This document shows positions 52,969 through 62,281 of a stretch of 64,000 nt of DNA, piece after piece. This DNA is from Ensifer sp. Root278. GTDB lineage: Bacteria; Pseudomonadota; Alphaproteobacteria; Rhizobiales; Rhizobiaceae. The number at the start of each line of letters is the position of its first letter. Positions within the stretch are counted from its first letter, which is position 1. The DNA lies in the NCBI RefSeq assembly GCF_001429285.1, contig NZ_LMJJ01000003.1, positions 82,662 through 146,661 on the forward strand. Direction: 5' to 3'. The notes beneath the pieces were generated by a model, which saw only the letters and a program-made list of their open reading frames with translations, made no database searches and was not told the origin of the DNA. Both the position numbers and the translations under genes were made by a program.

Positions 52969-53559
52969 TCAGGTCCTGTTTATTATGATCAACAGCCTCG
53001 CATCCGAACTGATCTTTCGGATTTGATGCGAATTATATCCGTGGAACTGCAAGTAATCGCCTTGGAATAGTTCCACCGTCCTGTCGTTGAACTGAACCTC
53101 TATGTTTCCATCGATCACATAGATCATTTCCTCGCCGGAGTGTTCGCCTCTGTTGTCGTCAGCGTACTCGTCGGGAGGAAAATAAAGGAACGACTCCAAA
53201 TTCTGAAACGCGGTGCTTTGGGAAAGGGGGATATAGGTGGCGCCTATCTCGGTCCCATGAAGCAACTTGTCGTGCTGATCACTGCGAACGACATGGATAT
53301 CGGTTTCCTGGTTCTGTTCCCCGAATATCGCCCCGACCGAAACCCCGAGCGCCTCTGATAGTTTCATCACTGTTGCGATCGAAGGCGCCTTCTTTCCGGA
53401 TTCAAGCTTCGAAAGATAGCTTTTGCTGATCCCAGTAGTTTCCGCGAGGGCATCTAAGGTCAGACCGCGTTGCCGACGCCAGCCGCGGATCCGGTTGCCG
53501 ACGCCTGCCACCATCAAGTCCGATTTTTGGTTCGCTACCGCTTCCACTTCTGCACTCAC
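52969..53559 (-). CDS. XRE-family regulator with C-terminal cupin domain
   Basis: A protein of 196 residues. The HTH lies at about residues 20-75 (RIRGWRRQRGLTLDALAETT, then SKSYLSKLESGKKAPSI). A cupin sensor follows, with EHSGEEMIYVIDGNIEV near 140 and FQGDYLQFHGYNSHQIRK near 165. These regulators sense a small ligand and commonly repress neighbouring catabolic genes. It is divergent from the aldolase/ABC/hydantoinase operon, with 216 bases between them, so control of that operon is the natural inference. A minus-strand TATAAT lies in the intergenic region (53684-53689) and may be its own -10. Confidence 0.85.
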   Translation of the reverse strand: MSAEVEAVANQKSDLMVAGVGNRIRGWRRQRGLTLDALAETTGISKSYLSKLESGKKAPSIATVMKLSEALGVSVGAIFGEQNQETDIHVVRSDQHDKLLHGTEIGATYIPLSQSTAFQNLESFLYFPPDEYADDNRGEHSGEEMIYVIDGNIEVQFNDRTVELFQGDYLQFHGYNSHQIRKISSDARLLIIINRT

Positions 53560-53775
53560 TCCCTTTATCGACGCCGACAGCTGCCGATTGGTGATCGATC
53601 TAGCGGCCTTACGGTTTTCGGCGATTCAACTTCCATTACACTAGATTGTGCCCGAGAGGCAACAACAGCTTCTTATGAGTGCATTATAACCCCAATGGGA
53701 AACATGTTGACTAAATGTGCGGTCGGTGTCATCAATTGTCCCGTCTTAACAACCGACCCTTAGTCGAGGCCAAAA

Positions 53776-54558
53776 ATGGACGTGAATTTCGAAACTACGA
53801 AAAATGATGTGATGGCCGAGTCCGATCGCCTGATCACTCGGGAATTTGGTGACTACGAATGGACGCTGAGGCAGAAGCTAGCGATTGCATGCCGCATTCT
53901 CTTTGATGAGGGGCATGCATCCGGCCTCGCTGGGCAGATTACCGCCCGCGGTCCCGCCAGTGGGACATACTTTACCCAGCGCCTCGGCATTGGGCTTGAT
54001 GAAGTTACCGCTTCTAACCTCCTGTTGGTCGATGAGTCCCTGAAGGTGCTGCAAGGAGAGGGGATTCCGAACCCTGCTAACCGGTTCCACTCGTGGATTT
54101 ACCGGACACGGCCGGATGTGAACTGCATCATTCACACTCATCCGCCGCACGTATCGGCGCTCTCTATGATCGGAACCAAGCTGGAGGTTGCGCATATGGA
54201 CAGTGCGGCGCTCTACGAAGACTGCGCGTTTTTGGCTGAATGGCCCGGCGTACCCTTTGGAAACGAAGAAGGACAGATCATTTCCGAAGCGCTCGGCGAC
54301 CTACGTGCCGTCCTTCTGGCCCATCATGGCCTTCTCGTCGCTGCGGACCGCCCGGAGGAAGCGTGTGTCCTTTCGATCATTTTCGAGAAAACGGCAAAGC
54401 TTCAGCTGATGGCGATGGCCGCTGGTGAAATGCGTCCCGTTGATCCGGCCACGGCTCGCCAGGCGCACGATTGGGAACTGAAGAAGAAAGTCGTTGATGC
54501 CGACTTCCAATATTACGCCCGGAGATCGCTGAAGGCTCATGGTCGATGCGTCGGGTGA
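53776..54558 (+). CDS. Class II aldolase/adducin-family protein
   Basis: A protein of 260 residues. The zinc-binding histidines are visible in CIIHTHPPHVSAL near residue 115 and in LLAHHGLLVAA near 185. The family includes fuculose- and ribulose-phosphate aldolases and related decarboxylases. The gene opens the plus-strand operon, 53 bases before the binding-protein gene. The substrate is unknown; the neighbours suggest a small hydroxylated or nitrogen-containing organic compound. No frameshift or truncation is seen, and the length is normal for the family. Confidence 0.85.
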   Translation: MDVNFETTKNDVMAESDRLITREFGDYEWTLRQKLAIACRILFDEGHASGLAGQITARGPASGTYFTQRLGIGLDEVTASNLLLVDESLKVLQGEGIPNPANRFHSWIYRTRPDVNCIIHTHPPHVSALSMIGTKLEVAHMDSAALYEDCAFLAEWPGVPFGNEEGQIISEALGDLRAVLLAHHGLLVAADRPEEACVLSIIFEKTAKLQLMAMAAGEMRPVDPATARQAHDWELKKKVVDADFQYYARRSLKAHGRCVG

Positions 54559-54611
54559 GGAGGCTCTTACCGCTTCAATGAAACTTCGCATTCAACTTGG
54601 GAGGAAGGTCT

Positions 54612-55655
54612 ATGCGAATTCTAACTCTAACATCGGCATGTGTGTTGACGATGGTCAGCTACGCTGCATCTGCTGAGCCACTGCAGGTTCAAATCTTCAA
54701 TTCGAACGGAACTGCGACTCAAGGCGAATACGAGCCGCCGGCGCAGGTGAAGCAGCCGTGGCGGATCGGCATTGCCATTCCACACCTGAAGGATCCTTAT
54801 TGGTTGGCGGCAGCCTACGGCGCCATGGCCGAGGCTGAACGCCTTGGAGTTCAAGCGCGGCTGGTGGCTGCACAAGGCTACACCGATGTTACTGGCCAGC
54901 TAAACCAGCTCGACAACCTGGTTGTCGAGGGGGTCGACGCGATCGTGTTGGCAGCGGTAGGTCCACATGCGCAAAGCCAAAAGGTGTCGAAAATTGTCGA
55001 GGGCGGGACACCGGTGATTGGGATGATCAACCCAATCGAAACGGACGCCGTCAGAGTCCGTCGAGGGATATCCTATAAAATCCTAGCGCAGAAGGCCGGT
55101 GAGTACTTCAAGGAATTCACTGGTGTTCGTCCGACCAAGGTTGCGTTGCTACCGGGCCCCGCGGGGTCGGGCTGGGCTGAGGATCTGGAGCAGGGTTTTG
55201 TCGGCGCGGTCAAAGACCAGTCCAATATCGAGATCGTCGACATCAAGTACGGCGATACCGGAAAAGATACTCAAATGACGTTACTGCAGAACATACTGCA
55301 GGCACATCCGGACGTAGACTATATTGTTGGAAACCCAGTAGCCGCGGAGGCGGCGCCCCGCCTGTTGGCGACGTTGGGCAACACCAACACGAAGGTTGTG
55401 TCACTTATAGCAACGCCTCCCGTCATGAACTTGGTCGAGCGCGAACAAGTCCTGATGTTTCCTTCTGACCAGGCTGCGCTGCTTGCGCGATTGGCCGTGG
55501 ACGCAGCAGTCGACGTTTTGGAGGGCCGCGACATCGCAGCCAGTATGGGCTCGACCATCACAATCGTTACGAAGGACAACGTTGGGACGTTCAATCGAAA
55601 AGGAACGTTCGCGCCGGACGACTATCGGCCCGTATTCCAGGTCAACTGGAACTAG
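54612..55655 (+). CDS. Periplasmic sugar-type binding protein, TorT-like
   Basis: A protein of 347 residues from the ATG at 54612, with GGGAGGAAGG upstream. A signal peptide (LTSACVLTMVSYAASA) is followed by a periplasmic binding protein of type I: WRIGIAIPHLKDPYWLAAAY, then GVDAIVLAAVGPHAQ. Its sequence is closer to TorT-like proteins than to typical ribose-binding proteins. It lies directly upstream of the ATPase and permease genes (12-base gap), so it should deliver the substrate to that transporter. The ligand cannot be read from the sequence. Confidence 0.85.
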   Translation: MRILTLTSACVLTMVSYAASAEPLQVQIFNSNGTATQGEYEPPAQVKQPWRIGIAIPHLKDPYWLAAAYGAMAEAERLGVQARLVAAQGYTDVTGQLNQLDNLVVEGVDAIVLAAVGPHAQSQKVSKIVEGGTPVIGMINPIETDAVRVRRGISYKILAQKAGEYFKEFTGVRPTKVALLPGPAGSGWAEDLEQGFVGAVKDQSNIEIVDIKYGDTGKDTQMTLLQNILQAHPDVDYIVGNPVAAEAAPRLLATLGNTNTKVVSLIATPPVMNLVEREQVLMFPSDQAALLARLAVDAAVDVLEGRDIAASMGSTITIVTKDNVGTFNRKGTFAPDDYRPVFQVNWN

Positions 55656-55667
55656 GGAGGCGGCGGT

Positions 55668-57191
55668 ATGCGACTTCAAGTCAATGATGTCTGCAAGTCC
55701 TTCGGGGCCACGCAAGCGCTACGAGGTGTGAACCTGTCGCTAAGTCCAAGCGAGACTTTGGTCTTATTTGGAGAGAACGGCGCCGGGAAGTCAACTCTAG
55801 TAAAGATTCTGTCGGGAGCCTACAGGGCCGATTCTGGCACGATTGCGGTAAATGGCGAGCGCGTCCAAATTCAGTCGCCGAATGATGCGCGAAAAAAAGG
55901 GATCGCGACGGTCTTCCAAGAGTTCAGCTTGGCACCGTCACTTTCTGTCCTGGACAACCTTTTTCTAGGGCGCGAGAGAGCGCAGCATGGGTTGCTGCGC
56001 CGGCGCCGAATGCGTGAAGAGGCTGGGGCTATTTTCGCCAGTCTCGGCGTTGATGTCGATCTGGACCGTCGGGTCGACACGGTCGACCGAGCGACACAGC
56101 AAATGGTCGAAATTGCCAAATCGATGCTGGACGAGGCTTGCATCCTCATTCTTGACGAGCCCACCTCGTCGCTGACCGAGAGCGAAACTCGAACTCTGTT
56201 CAGCGCCTTGGGCCGTCTCAAAGATCGCGGATGCGGGATCATCTACATTTCGCACCGCATGGAAGAGGTGATTGAACAGGCCGATCGCGTTTCGGTCTTA
56301 CGAGATGGGGAGACTATCACAAGCTTCAGCAGGGGCCAGTATTCGGAGGGCGATCTGATCACTCAATTGATCGGTCAAGACCACAAGAACATCTACCCCG
56401 CGAAGAGTTGTCCGACCGAACAACCCGGCATGTCCGTTAGAGGCCTGTGCGCGGGGGAACTGAAGGACATCTCGTTCACGCTCCACCGCGGCGAGATCCT
56501 GGGGGTGGCAGGACTTTCGGGATCCGGCACAACCCAGCTCGGGCGGGCCCTGTTCGGGCTTGATCGCGTCACGGGGGGGTCGGTTCATGTGGGCGAGCGG
56601 CCCATCGACGACCCGAGCCCTCAGCGAATGTTGGAAAGCAGGGTAATCTACTTTTCGTCCAATCGCTTGGAAGAGGGAATCCTTCCGACCCGAACAGTCT
56701 CTGAGAACATCGCCATTGAGGCATTGACGAACCTGTTATCAAGGGCCGGCATGGTTCGTCGTTCCGCGCAGCAGGACGCGGTTGCAAGTGTGATCCAGCG
56801 ATTGAAGATTAAAGCGTCGCCGGGTGCCAACGTCCTCGAACTTTCGGGCGGAAATCAGCAGAAGGCTGTTCTTTCGAGAGGAATGCTGCGCAAATTCGAT
56901 GTGTTGATCATGGATGATCCAACCATAGGTGTGGATCTGCAGACCAAGCGCGAGATCTATCAGATACTCCAGGAGTTGGCAGACGAAGGCGCCGCAATAC
57001 TCCTGATTTCCTCCGACATCGAGGAACTGATCGGATTGAGCCATCGGATCCTTATTCTGTGCGAAGGCAAGATGGCAGCCGATGTTGTCGAGACCGACGC
57101 GACCAACAAGCCGTCTCTGCTGCAACTTTTCTTTCCGCGAAGAGCGGCTGAAAGCCTCTCTGCTAAACATCTCGCGAGGACATATCAATGA
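55668..57191 (+). CDS. Sugar-type ABC transporter ATP-binding protein (RbsA-like)
   Basis: A protein of 507 residues with two ABC domains. Domain 1 has Walker A GENGAGKST near residue 36 and Walker B LILDEPTSSLT near 160. Domain 2 has a weak P-loop (GLSGSGTTQL), a clean signature LSGGNQQK near 392 and Walker B LIMDDPTIGVD, where the usual catalytic Glu is Asp. Such asymmetry is common in this family. A good ribosome-binding site (GGGAGG) precedes it, and the stop overlaps the permease start by four bases (ATGA). Confidence 0.9.
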   Translation: MRLQVNDVCKSFGATQALRGVNLSLSPSETLVLFGENGAGKSTLVKILSGAYRADSGTIAVNGERVQIQSPNDARKKGIATVFQEFSLAPSLSVLDNLFLGRERAQHGLLRRRRMREEAGAIFASLGVDVDLDRRVDTVDRATQQMVEIAKSMLDEACILILDEPTSSLTESETRTLFSALGRLKDRGCGIIYISHRMEEVIEQADRVSVLRDGETITSFSRGQYSEGDLITQLIGQDHKNIYPAKSCPTEQPGMSVRGLCAGELKDISFTLHRGEILGVAGLSGSGTTQLGRALFGLDRVTGGSVHVGERPIDDPSPQRMLESRVIYFSSNRLEEGILPTRTVSENIAIEALTNLLSRAGMVRRSAQQDAVASVIQRLKIKASPGANVLELSGGNQQKAVLSRGMLRKFDVLIMDDPTIGVDLQTKREIYQILQELADEGAAILLISSDIEELIGLSHRILILCEGKMAADVVETDATNKPSLLQLFFPRRAAESLSAKHLARTYQ

Positions 57192-58144
57192 ATGCGATGG
57201 GGAATCTATACCAGAGAGTTGGAGCGCTCCCGTTCCTTTTTGTGGTCTCATTTGCGGTCTTCGGCTCTCAACAACCGAGATTCTTGTCGGTCGCGAACAT
57301 CGTCAATGTTGCCACTCAGTCCTCTTATCTCGTTATTGTTGCGCTTGCGCAGACTTTGGTGATCATAGCCGCGGGGTTTGACCTCTCCGTCGGCGCTTCG
57401 ATCGCTCTGGCGAGCATTGTGTTGGCCAACCTGATGCTAACTGGCGGGGACCCGCTATGGTGCATTCTTCTGGGAGGGTTGGGTTCGGTCAGCGTCGGAC
57501 TGCTAGTCGGCCTCGTCAACGGGACATTTGTGGCCGTCACGCGCGTATCGCCACTGATTGTGACACTGGGAACGATGACGGCTGTACAAGGCGTCGCGCT
57601 AATGCTCTCCAGTGGCATGCCGATCTTCGGCCTCCCCGAAGCCTTCAACGCCACCTTTGCGCTCGGAAGCCTCTGGGGCATCCCTGTTCCGACCATTGCT
57701 GCTGTTCTCGTTTGCGCGGCCGTGCATGTGCTCCTGTCGCAAACGACGCTTGGCAGGCATATTTACGCCGTCGGCTCGAGCCCCCGAGCAGCGCATATTT
57801 CCGGCGTCCCGGTGCGTCGGACCTTGATCATCACCTATGCCTTGACCGGCCTATTGACAGGCGTCGCAGCATTCTTGCTGACAGCTCGGGTTGGGTCCGG
57901 AGAACCAAACCTTGCCGGCAATTTTCCCCTCATGTCGATCGCAGCTGCCGTCTTGGGTGGCGTGGCGCTCAGAGGCGGGGAGGGCACCGCTTTCGGTGCA
58001 GCAATGGGCGCAGTTTCAATCGTGCTGCTGACGAACGGAATGGACCTTATCGGCATCGGGTCGTTCTCACAGATGCTGGTCTTGGGGACCGTTCTCGTTT
58101 TCGCGGCAGTCGTCGACACATTCAGACAGACAGGGAGGATTTAA
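57188..58144 (+). CDS. Sugar-type ABC transporter permease (RbsC-like)
   Basis: A protein of 318 residues with about nine hydrophobic segments, including LPFLFVVSFAVFGSQ at the N-terminus and the AAGFDLSVGASIALAS motif typical of the RbsC/BPD_transp_2 family. It is translationally coupled to the ATPase gene and followed one base later by hyuA. It forms the membrane channel of the importer. Confidence 0.9.
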   Translation: MNAMGNLYQRVGALPFLFVVSFAVFGSQQPRFLSVANIVNVATQSSYLVIVALAQTLVIIAAGFDLSVGASIALASIVLANLMLTGGDPLWCILLGGLGSVSVGLLVGLVNGTFVAVTRVSPLIVTLGTMTAVQGVALMLSSGMPIFGLPEAFNATFALGSLWGIPVPTIAAVLVCAAVHVLLSQTTLGRHIYAVGSSPRAAHISGVPVRRTLIITYALTGLLTGVAAFLLTARVGSGEPNLAGNFPLMSIAAAVLGGVALRGGEGTAFGAAMGAVSIVLLTNGMDLIGIGSFSQMLVLGTVLVFAAVVDTFRQTGRI

Positions 58145-58145
58145 G

Positions 58146-60173
58146 ATGAGTTCTGTAAGGGTAGCCGTGGACGTCGGAGGGACGTTCACTGACATTTTTC
58201 TCATGAACGATGACGATGGAACAATCAACGTTCACAAAGTCCCTTCGACGCCCTCCGACCCCGGCTTGGCGATCATCGACGGTCTTCGCAGTTCCGGAGT
58301 TCCCTTCTCTGAAATCAAGCACTTCAGTCACGGTACCACTGTCGGTACCAACGCGCTCATCACCAGAGAGTTTCCCAGAGCGGCTCTGATCACGACGAAG
58401 GGGTTTCGCGACGTACTGGAAATCAGGGATTCGACGAAGACGGAGCTCTGGGATGCTTACTGGGACATGCCAGCGCCCTACATCAAGCGCCGCGATCGAT
58501 TTGAACTCGACGAACGCGTGGACGCGAAAGGGCAGGTCGTAACACCGCTCGATCGTCAGGAGTTGATCGAAATTGCCCGCATACTTCGAAAGCGCGAAAT
58601 CACGACGATCGCGGTGTGCCTTATCAACTCGTACCTCAACTCCGTTCACGAACATGAAGTTCGAGACGTGCTGAGAGCCGAGCTCCCCCAGGCTATTGTC
58701 ACCATCTCGGCCGATGTATTGCCGGAAATGTTCGAATTTCCGCGAACCGCAACAACTGTCGCGAACGCAGTGCTCGCACCTGTCGTCGGCACCTATATGG
58801 GCCAGCTCACGACACGCCTTAGAGACGGCGGGTATGACGGCAATGTCCTCGTCCTGCACTCTGGAGGCGGTGTCATGACCGCCGAGGCAGCGTCCCATCA
58901 CTCAGCTCGATTGGCTGCATCAGGCCTTGCAGGGGGTGCTGTCGCGATGCGGCATCTGTCGCAGCTGTGCGGAGTGAAGCATGCTTTGGGTTTGGATATC
59001 GGCGGGACAAGTTCCGATATTTCGATCATGTACGATGGCGACTTGCGTGTGACGCAGGATTGGTCGGTGGAACCTGGCTACCCGATCCGGTTTCCCGCGA
59101 TCGAACTTGTCACGGTCGGCGCGGGCGGCGGATCGCTCGCTTGGATCGATGAAGGAGGAACGCTGCGCAGCGGCCCCGAGAGTGCCAAAGCGGTACCTGG
59201 CCCCGCATGCTACAGCCGCGGTGGCAGCAAGCCGACGACTACCGACGCGAACCTCATCCTCGGTCGTTTGGGACAGGTGCTGATCGGCGGCCAGATGAAG
59301 CTGGATGCTTCGGCTTCGGCCACGGCCATCCGTGAACATCTATGTTCAGCACTTGGTATGGATCTGCACGAAACGGCTGCTGCCGTTCTTCGCCTGGCCA
59401 ATGTAAAAATTGCAGATGCGATCCGGGTTCTGTCCATTCAAAAGGGATACGATCCGCGAGAATTTGGGCTGGTCGCATTTGGTGGCGCCGGGCCGCTACA
59501 CGCATGTGAGGTTGCACAGGAACTGGCTATTCCCAAGATCATCATACCCCCGCACCCTGGCATCACTTCGGCAATGGGCTGCGCCCTGGTTGACGTACGG
59601 CACGACGCCACACGCACCTTGATCGCCAAGGCAGACGAGAGCGGCTTCCGCGAACTGTTGGGGCTGTCTCATCAGGCGCGGACACAAGTGGCAGCCCTCC
59701 TCGATTCCGAAGGCATTGATCCTGGCAACCGTCGCTACGACTACTTCGCGACCATGCGCTATGTTGGCCAGTGGCGTTCCTTGAACGTTCGGTTGAATGA
59801 GAATGACACCTTGGAGCAGGTTCTGGCGGCATTCCACGCGGAGCACCGCCGTGAATTCGCCTATGCTCACGAAGAGCGTCCGGTGGAGTTCTTCGGCTTG
59901 CGGGTGACAGGGACGGGGCTTCTCAACAAACCTGTTCTGCCTCAACTGCCTGTCGGTACAGGCGAACCTACGGCCCTGGGCACGCGTCAGGTATTCTTCG
60001 AAGGCTACGGCTTCGTTGATACGCCGGTCTATGACCGCCACCTTTTCAAGGCAGGCCAGGCCTTCGCTGGGCCGGCAATCGTCGAACAATTCGACTCCAC
60101 CGTGGTTATCGTGCCCGGCTCACGCACTGTCGTCGAAGCGCACGGAAACCTCATCGTCGATCTTGGAGTGTAA
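58146..60173 (+). CDS. hyuA: Hydantoinase/oxoprolinase A subunit
   Basis: A protein of 675 residues. The N-terminal phosphate-binding loop VAVDVGGTFTDIFL is followed by HGTTVGTNALI, then the second ASKHA-fold segment GLDIGGTSSDISI near 280 and VTVGAGGGSLAW near 318. This is the HyuA/oxoprolinase alpha family, which carries out ATP-dependent opening of hydantoin-, oxoproline- or acetone-like substrates with the HyuB subunit. It starts one base after the permease stop and ends one base before hyuB. The substrate is not determined. Confidence 0.9.
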   Translation: MSSVRVAVDVGGTFTDIFLMNDDDGTINVHKVPSTPSDPGLAIIDGLRSSGVPFSEIKHFSHGTTVGTNALITREFPRAALITTKGFRDVLEIRDSTKTELWDAYWDMPAPYIKRRDRFELDERVDAKGQVVTPLDRQELIEIARILRKREITTIAVCLINSYLNSVHEHEVRDVLRAELPQAIVTISADVLPEMFEFPRTATTVANAVLAPVVGTYMGQLTTRLRDGGYDGNVLVLHSGGGVMTAEAASHHSARLAASGLAGGAVAMRHLSQLCGVKHALGLDIGGTSSDISIMYDGDLRVTQDWSVEPGYPIRFPAIELVTVGAGGGSLAWIDEGGTLRSGPESAKAVPGPACYSRGGSKPTTTDANLILGRLGQVLIGGQMKLDASASATAIREHLCSALGMDLHETAAAVLRLANVKIADAIRVLSIQKGYDPREFGLVAFGGAGPLHACEVAQELAIPKIIIPPHPGITSAMGCALVDVRHDATRTLIAKADESGFRELLGLSHQARTQVAALLDSEGIDPGNRRYDYFATMRYVGQWRSLNVRLNENDTLEQVLAAFHAEHRREFAYAHEERPVEFFGLRVTGTGLLNKPVLPQLPVGTGEPTALGTRQVFFEGYGFVDTPVYDRHLFKAGQAFAGPAIVEQFDSTVVIVPGSRTVVEAHGNLIVDLGV

Positions 60174-60174
60174 A

Positions 60175-62184
60175 ATGACCGTCGCTCGGTTCGTCCATCA
60201 AACTGCATACGCTGACCACCTTGAAAAGGCGAAAATCGATCCTGTGACGTTTGAGGTCCTCAGGAATGCGTTCGTCAATCTGGTCGATCAGATGTCGGAG
60301 CAGCTTCTCAAAACCTGCTACTCGTTCGTTATCTACAGCCGCGATTTTTCCAATTGTCTTTGCGACGCTGAAGGCAACACGGTCGCTCAAGGCACTCAGG
60401 ATATTGCGTCCCACGTTGGAACGCTGCACTGGACCGCGAAAGCGGTGATCGAGGCTTTCGCCGGCGATATCAACCCTGGCGACGTTTTTATGATCAACGA
60501 TCCTTATCTCGGTGCGACGCACTTCCCGGATGTCAGGATCATTCGGCCGGTTTTCGTCGATGGTACGATGATCGGCATGCTGCAATCCAACGGCCATTGG
60601 GCCGACGTAGGGGGGCGCGTCCCAGGCTCCTTCGACGTAACGGCACGAGATTTTTTCAGCGAAGGGTTGCGTATCCCTCCCTTGAAAATCTGCGATCGGG
60701 GCAATTTTCGAGATGACGTGGCAAGGCTCATTGTCTCGAACATGCGTCTTCCGGACGAGAGATTGGGCGACCTCCATGCCCAGATGGAAGCAACACGCGT
60801 TGGGGAGACCCGCCTTCTCGAGTTGGTCGAAAAATACGGCGTCGCAACTGTCGTCACAGCATTCGAAGAGTGCCAGGCCTATGTCGCGAGGGTCATGTCA
60901 GAAAGGCTTCGGCGCATACAGGATTGCACGTACGAGACGGTTGACTACATCGACATGGATCCGACGCTGGAAGAAGGCATGATCCCGATCAAGGTGAAGA
61001 TGACCATCCAAAACGGACGGATCCACTACGACCTCAGGGGCAGTCACGGATACATCAACTGCTTCCTTAACTCGGCCGTTGGTGTCACCTTCTCTGCGAT
61101 CGCCGCTGGCACCAAGACCTTCTTTCCCGACGTGCCGCTGAACTCAGGCTTCTATCGGATCATCGACATGGATCTGCCAGAGGGGAGCGTGGTGTTCGCA
61201 CCCGAGCCGGCGGCGACGGCGGGGTCGGTCTCCGGTGCGTTCGAGAAGATAATGAACGCCATCTTTGAGCTTTGGTCCCGTGTCCTTCCCGAACGTGCAT
61301 TGGCCTGCTCCTTCAATCTCGAATACCTTCTGGTCGGTGGGAGAGACGGCCGCGGCGATCCGTCTGAGCGTCAAGGTTTCATGTGGTACGATTGGCTTGC
61401 CGGTGGCTGGGGTGGGCGATGCACTAAGGATGGAGCCAACACCACCGCACCGGTATTTGGTGTGGGCTTGGCTTTGCAGTCATGCGAGGTGCAGGAGCGG
61501 CTGGCGCCCATCACCGTCACCAAACTAGAGATGAAAACCGACTCCGCCGGCCCCGGTAAGTATCGCGGGGGCGTGGGTCTGGAAAAGGGTGCAATTCTCG
61601 GGGCGTGCAGTGGCACCGTCATGTCCTATTGCTGCGACCGCTCGCGCTCTGTGACATGGGGCATCGAAGGTGGCCTTCCTTCAATACCCCATGGCGTCTG
61701 GTTGAACCCTGAAACGGAGGATCGGCGCTTCCTCGGTGGTGTGTTCGCAGGAGAACCGCTTAGCAGTGGTGATCATTTCACCCGCCCAGCTGCCGGCGGC
61801 GGCGGCTACGGTGATCCGTTGGACCGAGACGTGAATGACGTCCTGGAGGACGTGATTGACGAGTATGTTTCGATCGAGCGTGCTGCCAAGGATTACGGTG
61901 TCGTGGTTCACTGCATCGACAAGGACGTTTGCGACTTCTCAGTAGACCTCGAAGCGACGTCTGCTCTCCGCGCCGCGCAGCGGCAAAGTCGCAAGGACAA
62001 GTTTTCGCTTCCGCCGTCTGTGGTGCGCCAGCTTTTTCTCGATGGTGCAATCGACGAACTCGATCTTGTTCGGCACTACGGCGTTATCCTCGACTTTACC
62101 CAAGGGGACACCCCGGTCCTGGCACATACGACCGAACAGTTCCGGCAATCTTTGAGACAGCGCAGCTTGTCCCACTGGAGCTAG
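60175..62184 (+). CDS. hyuB: Hydantoinase/oxoprolinase B subunit
   Basis: A protein of 669 residues from the ATG at 60175, one base after the hyuA stop. It has the family opening KIDPVTFEVLRNAFVNLVDQ, the DFSNCLCDAEGNTVAQGTQD segment, NPGDVFMINDPYLGATHFPD, and a Gly-rich C-terminal part with GPGKYRGGVGLEKG and AGGGGYGDPLDRD. This is the beta subunit partner of HyuA. An earlier in-frame start (60016) overlaps hyuA and is rejected. A strong hairpin follows the gene. Confidence 0.9.
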   Translation: MTVARFVHQTAYADHLEKAKIDPVTFEVLRNAFVNLVDQMSEQLLKTCYSFVIYSRDFSNCLCDAEGNTVAQGTQDIASHVGTLHWTAKAVIEAFAGDINPGDVFMINDPYLGATHFPDVRIIRPVFVDGTMIGMLQSNGHWADVGGRVPGSFDVTARDFFSEGLRIPPLKICDRGNFRDDVARLIVSNMRLPDERLGDLHAQMEATRVGETRLLELVEKYGVATVVTAFEECQAYVARVMSERLRRIQDCTYETVDYIDMDPTLEEGMIPIKVKMTIQNGRIHYDLRGSHGYINCFLNSAVGVTFSAIAAGTKTFFPDVPLNSGFYRIIDMDLPEGSVVFAPEPAATAGSVSGAFEKIMNAIFELWSRVLPERALACSFNLEYLLVGGRDGRGDPSERQGFMWYDWLAGGWGGRCTKDGANTTAPVFGVGLALQSCEVQERLAPITVTKLEMKTDSAGPGKYRGGVGLEKGAILGACSGTVMSYCCDRSRSVTWGIEGGLPSIPHGVWLNPETEDRRFLGGVFAGEPLSSGDHFTRPAAGGGGYGDPLDRDVNDVLEDVIDEYVSIERAAKDYGVVVHCIDKDVCDFSVDLEATSALRAAQRQSRKDKFSLPPSVVRQLFLDGAIDELDLVRHYGVILDFTQGDTPVLAHTTEQFRQSLRQRSLSHWS

Positions 62185-62209
62185 GTCCGCTCAACCATAA
62201 TGAGGTTTT

Positions 62210-62231
62210 GGCTGGGGAGCACTCTCCAGCC
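62210..62231 (+). promoter_or_regulatory. Strong hairpin between hyuB and the cyclodeaminase gene
   Basis: The sequence GGCTGGGGAG-CA-CTCTCCAGCC (62210-62231) folds into a stem of up to ten pairs (one G-T pair). No T run follows directly, but a T-rich stretch (GTTTGTTTTTC) lies about ten bases further on. It could be a weak terminator, an mRNA-processing or stability element that lowers expression of the last gene. Confidence 0.5.
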
Positions 62232-62281
62232 ACGACTTCCGTTTGTTTTTCATTTCGCATCAAGCAAGACGGAATGCCTTT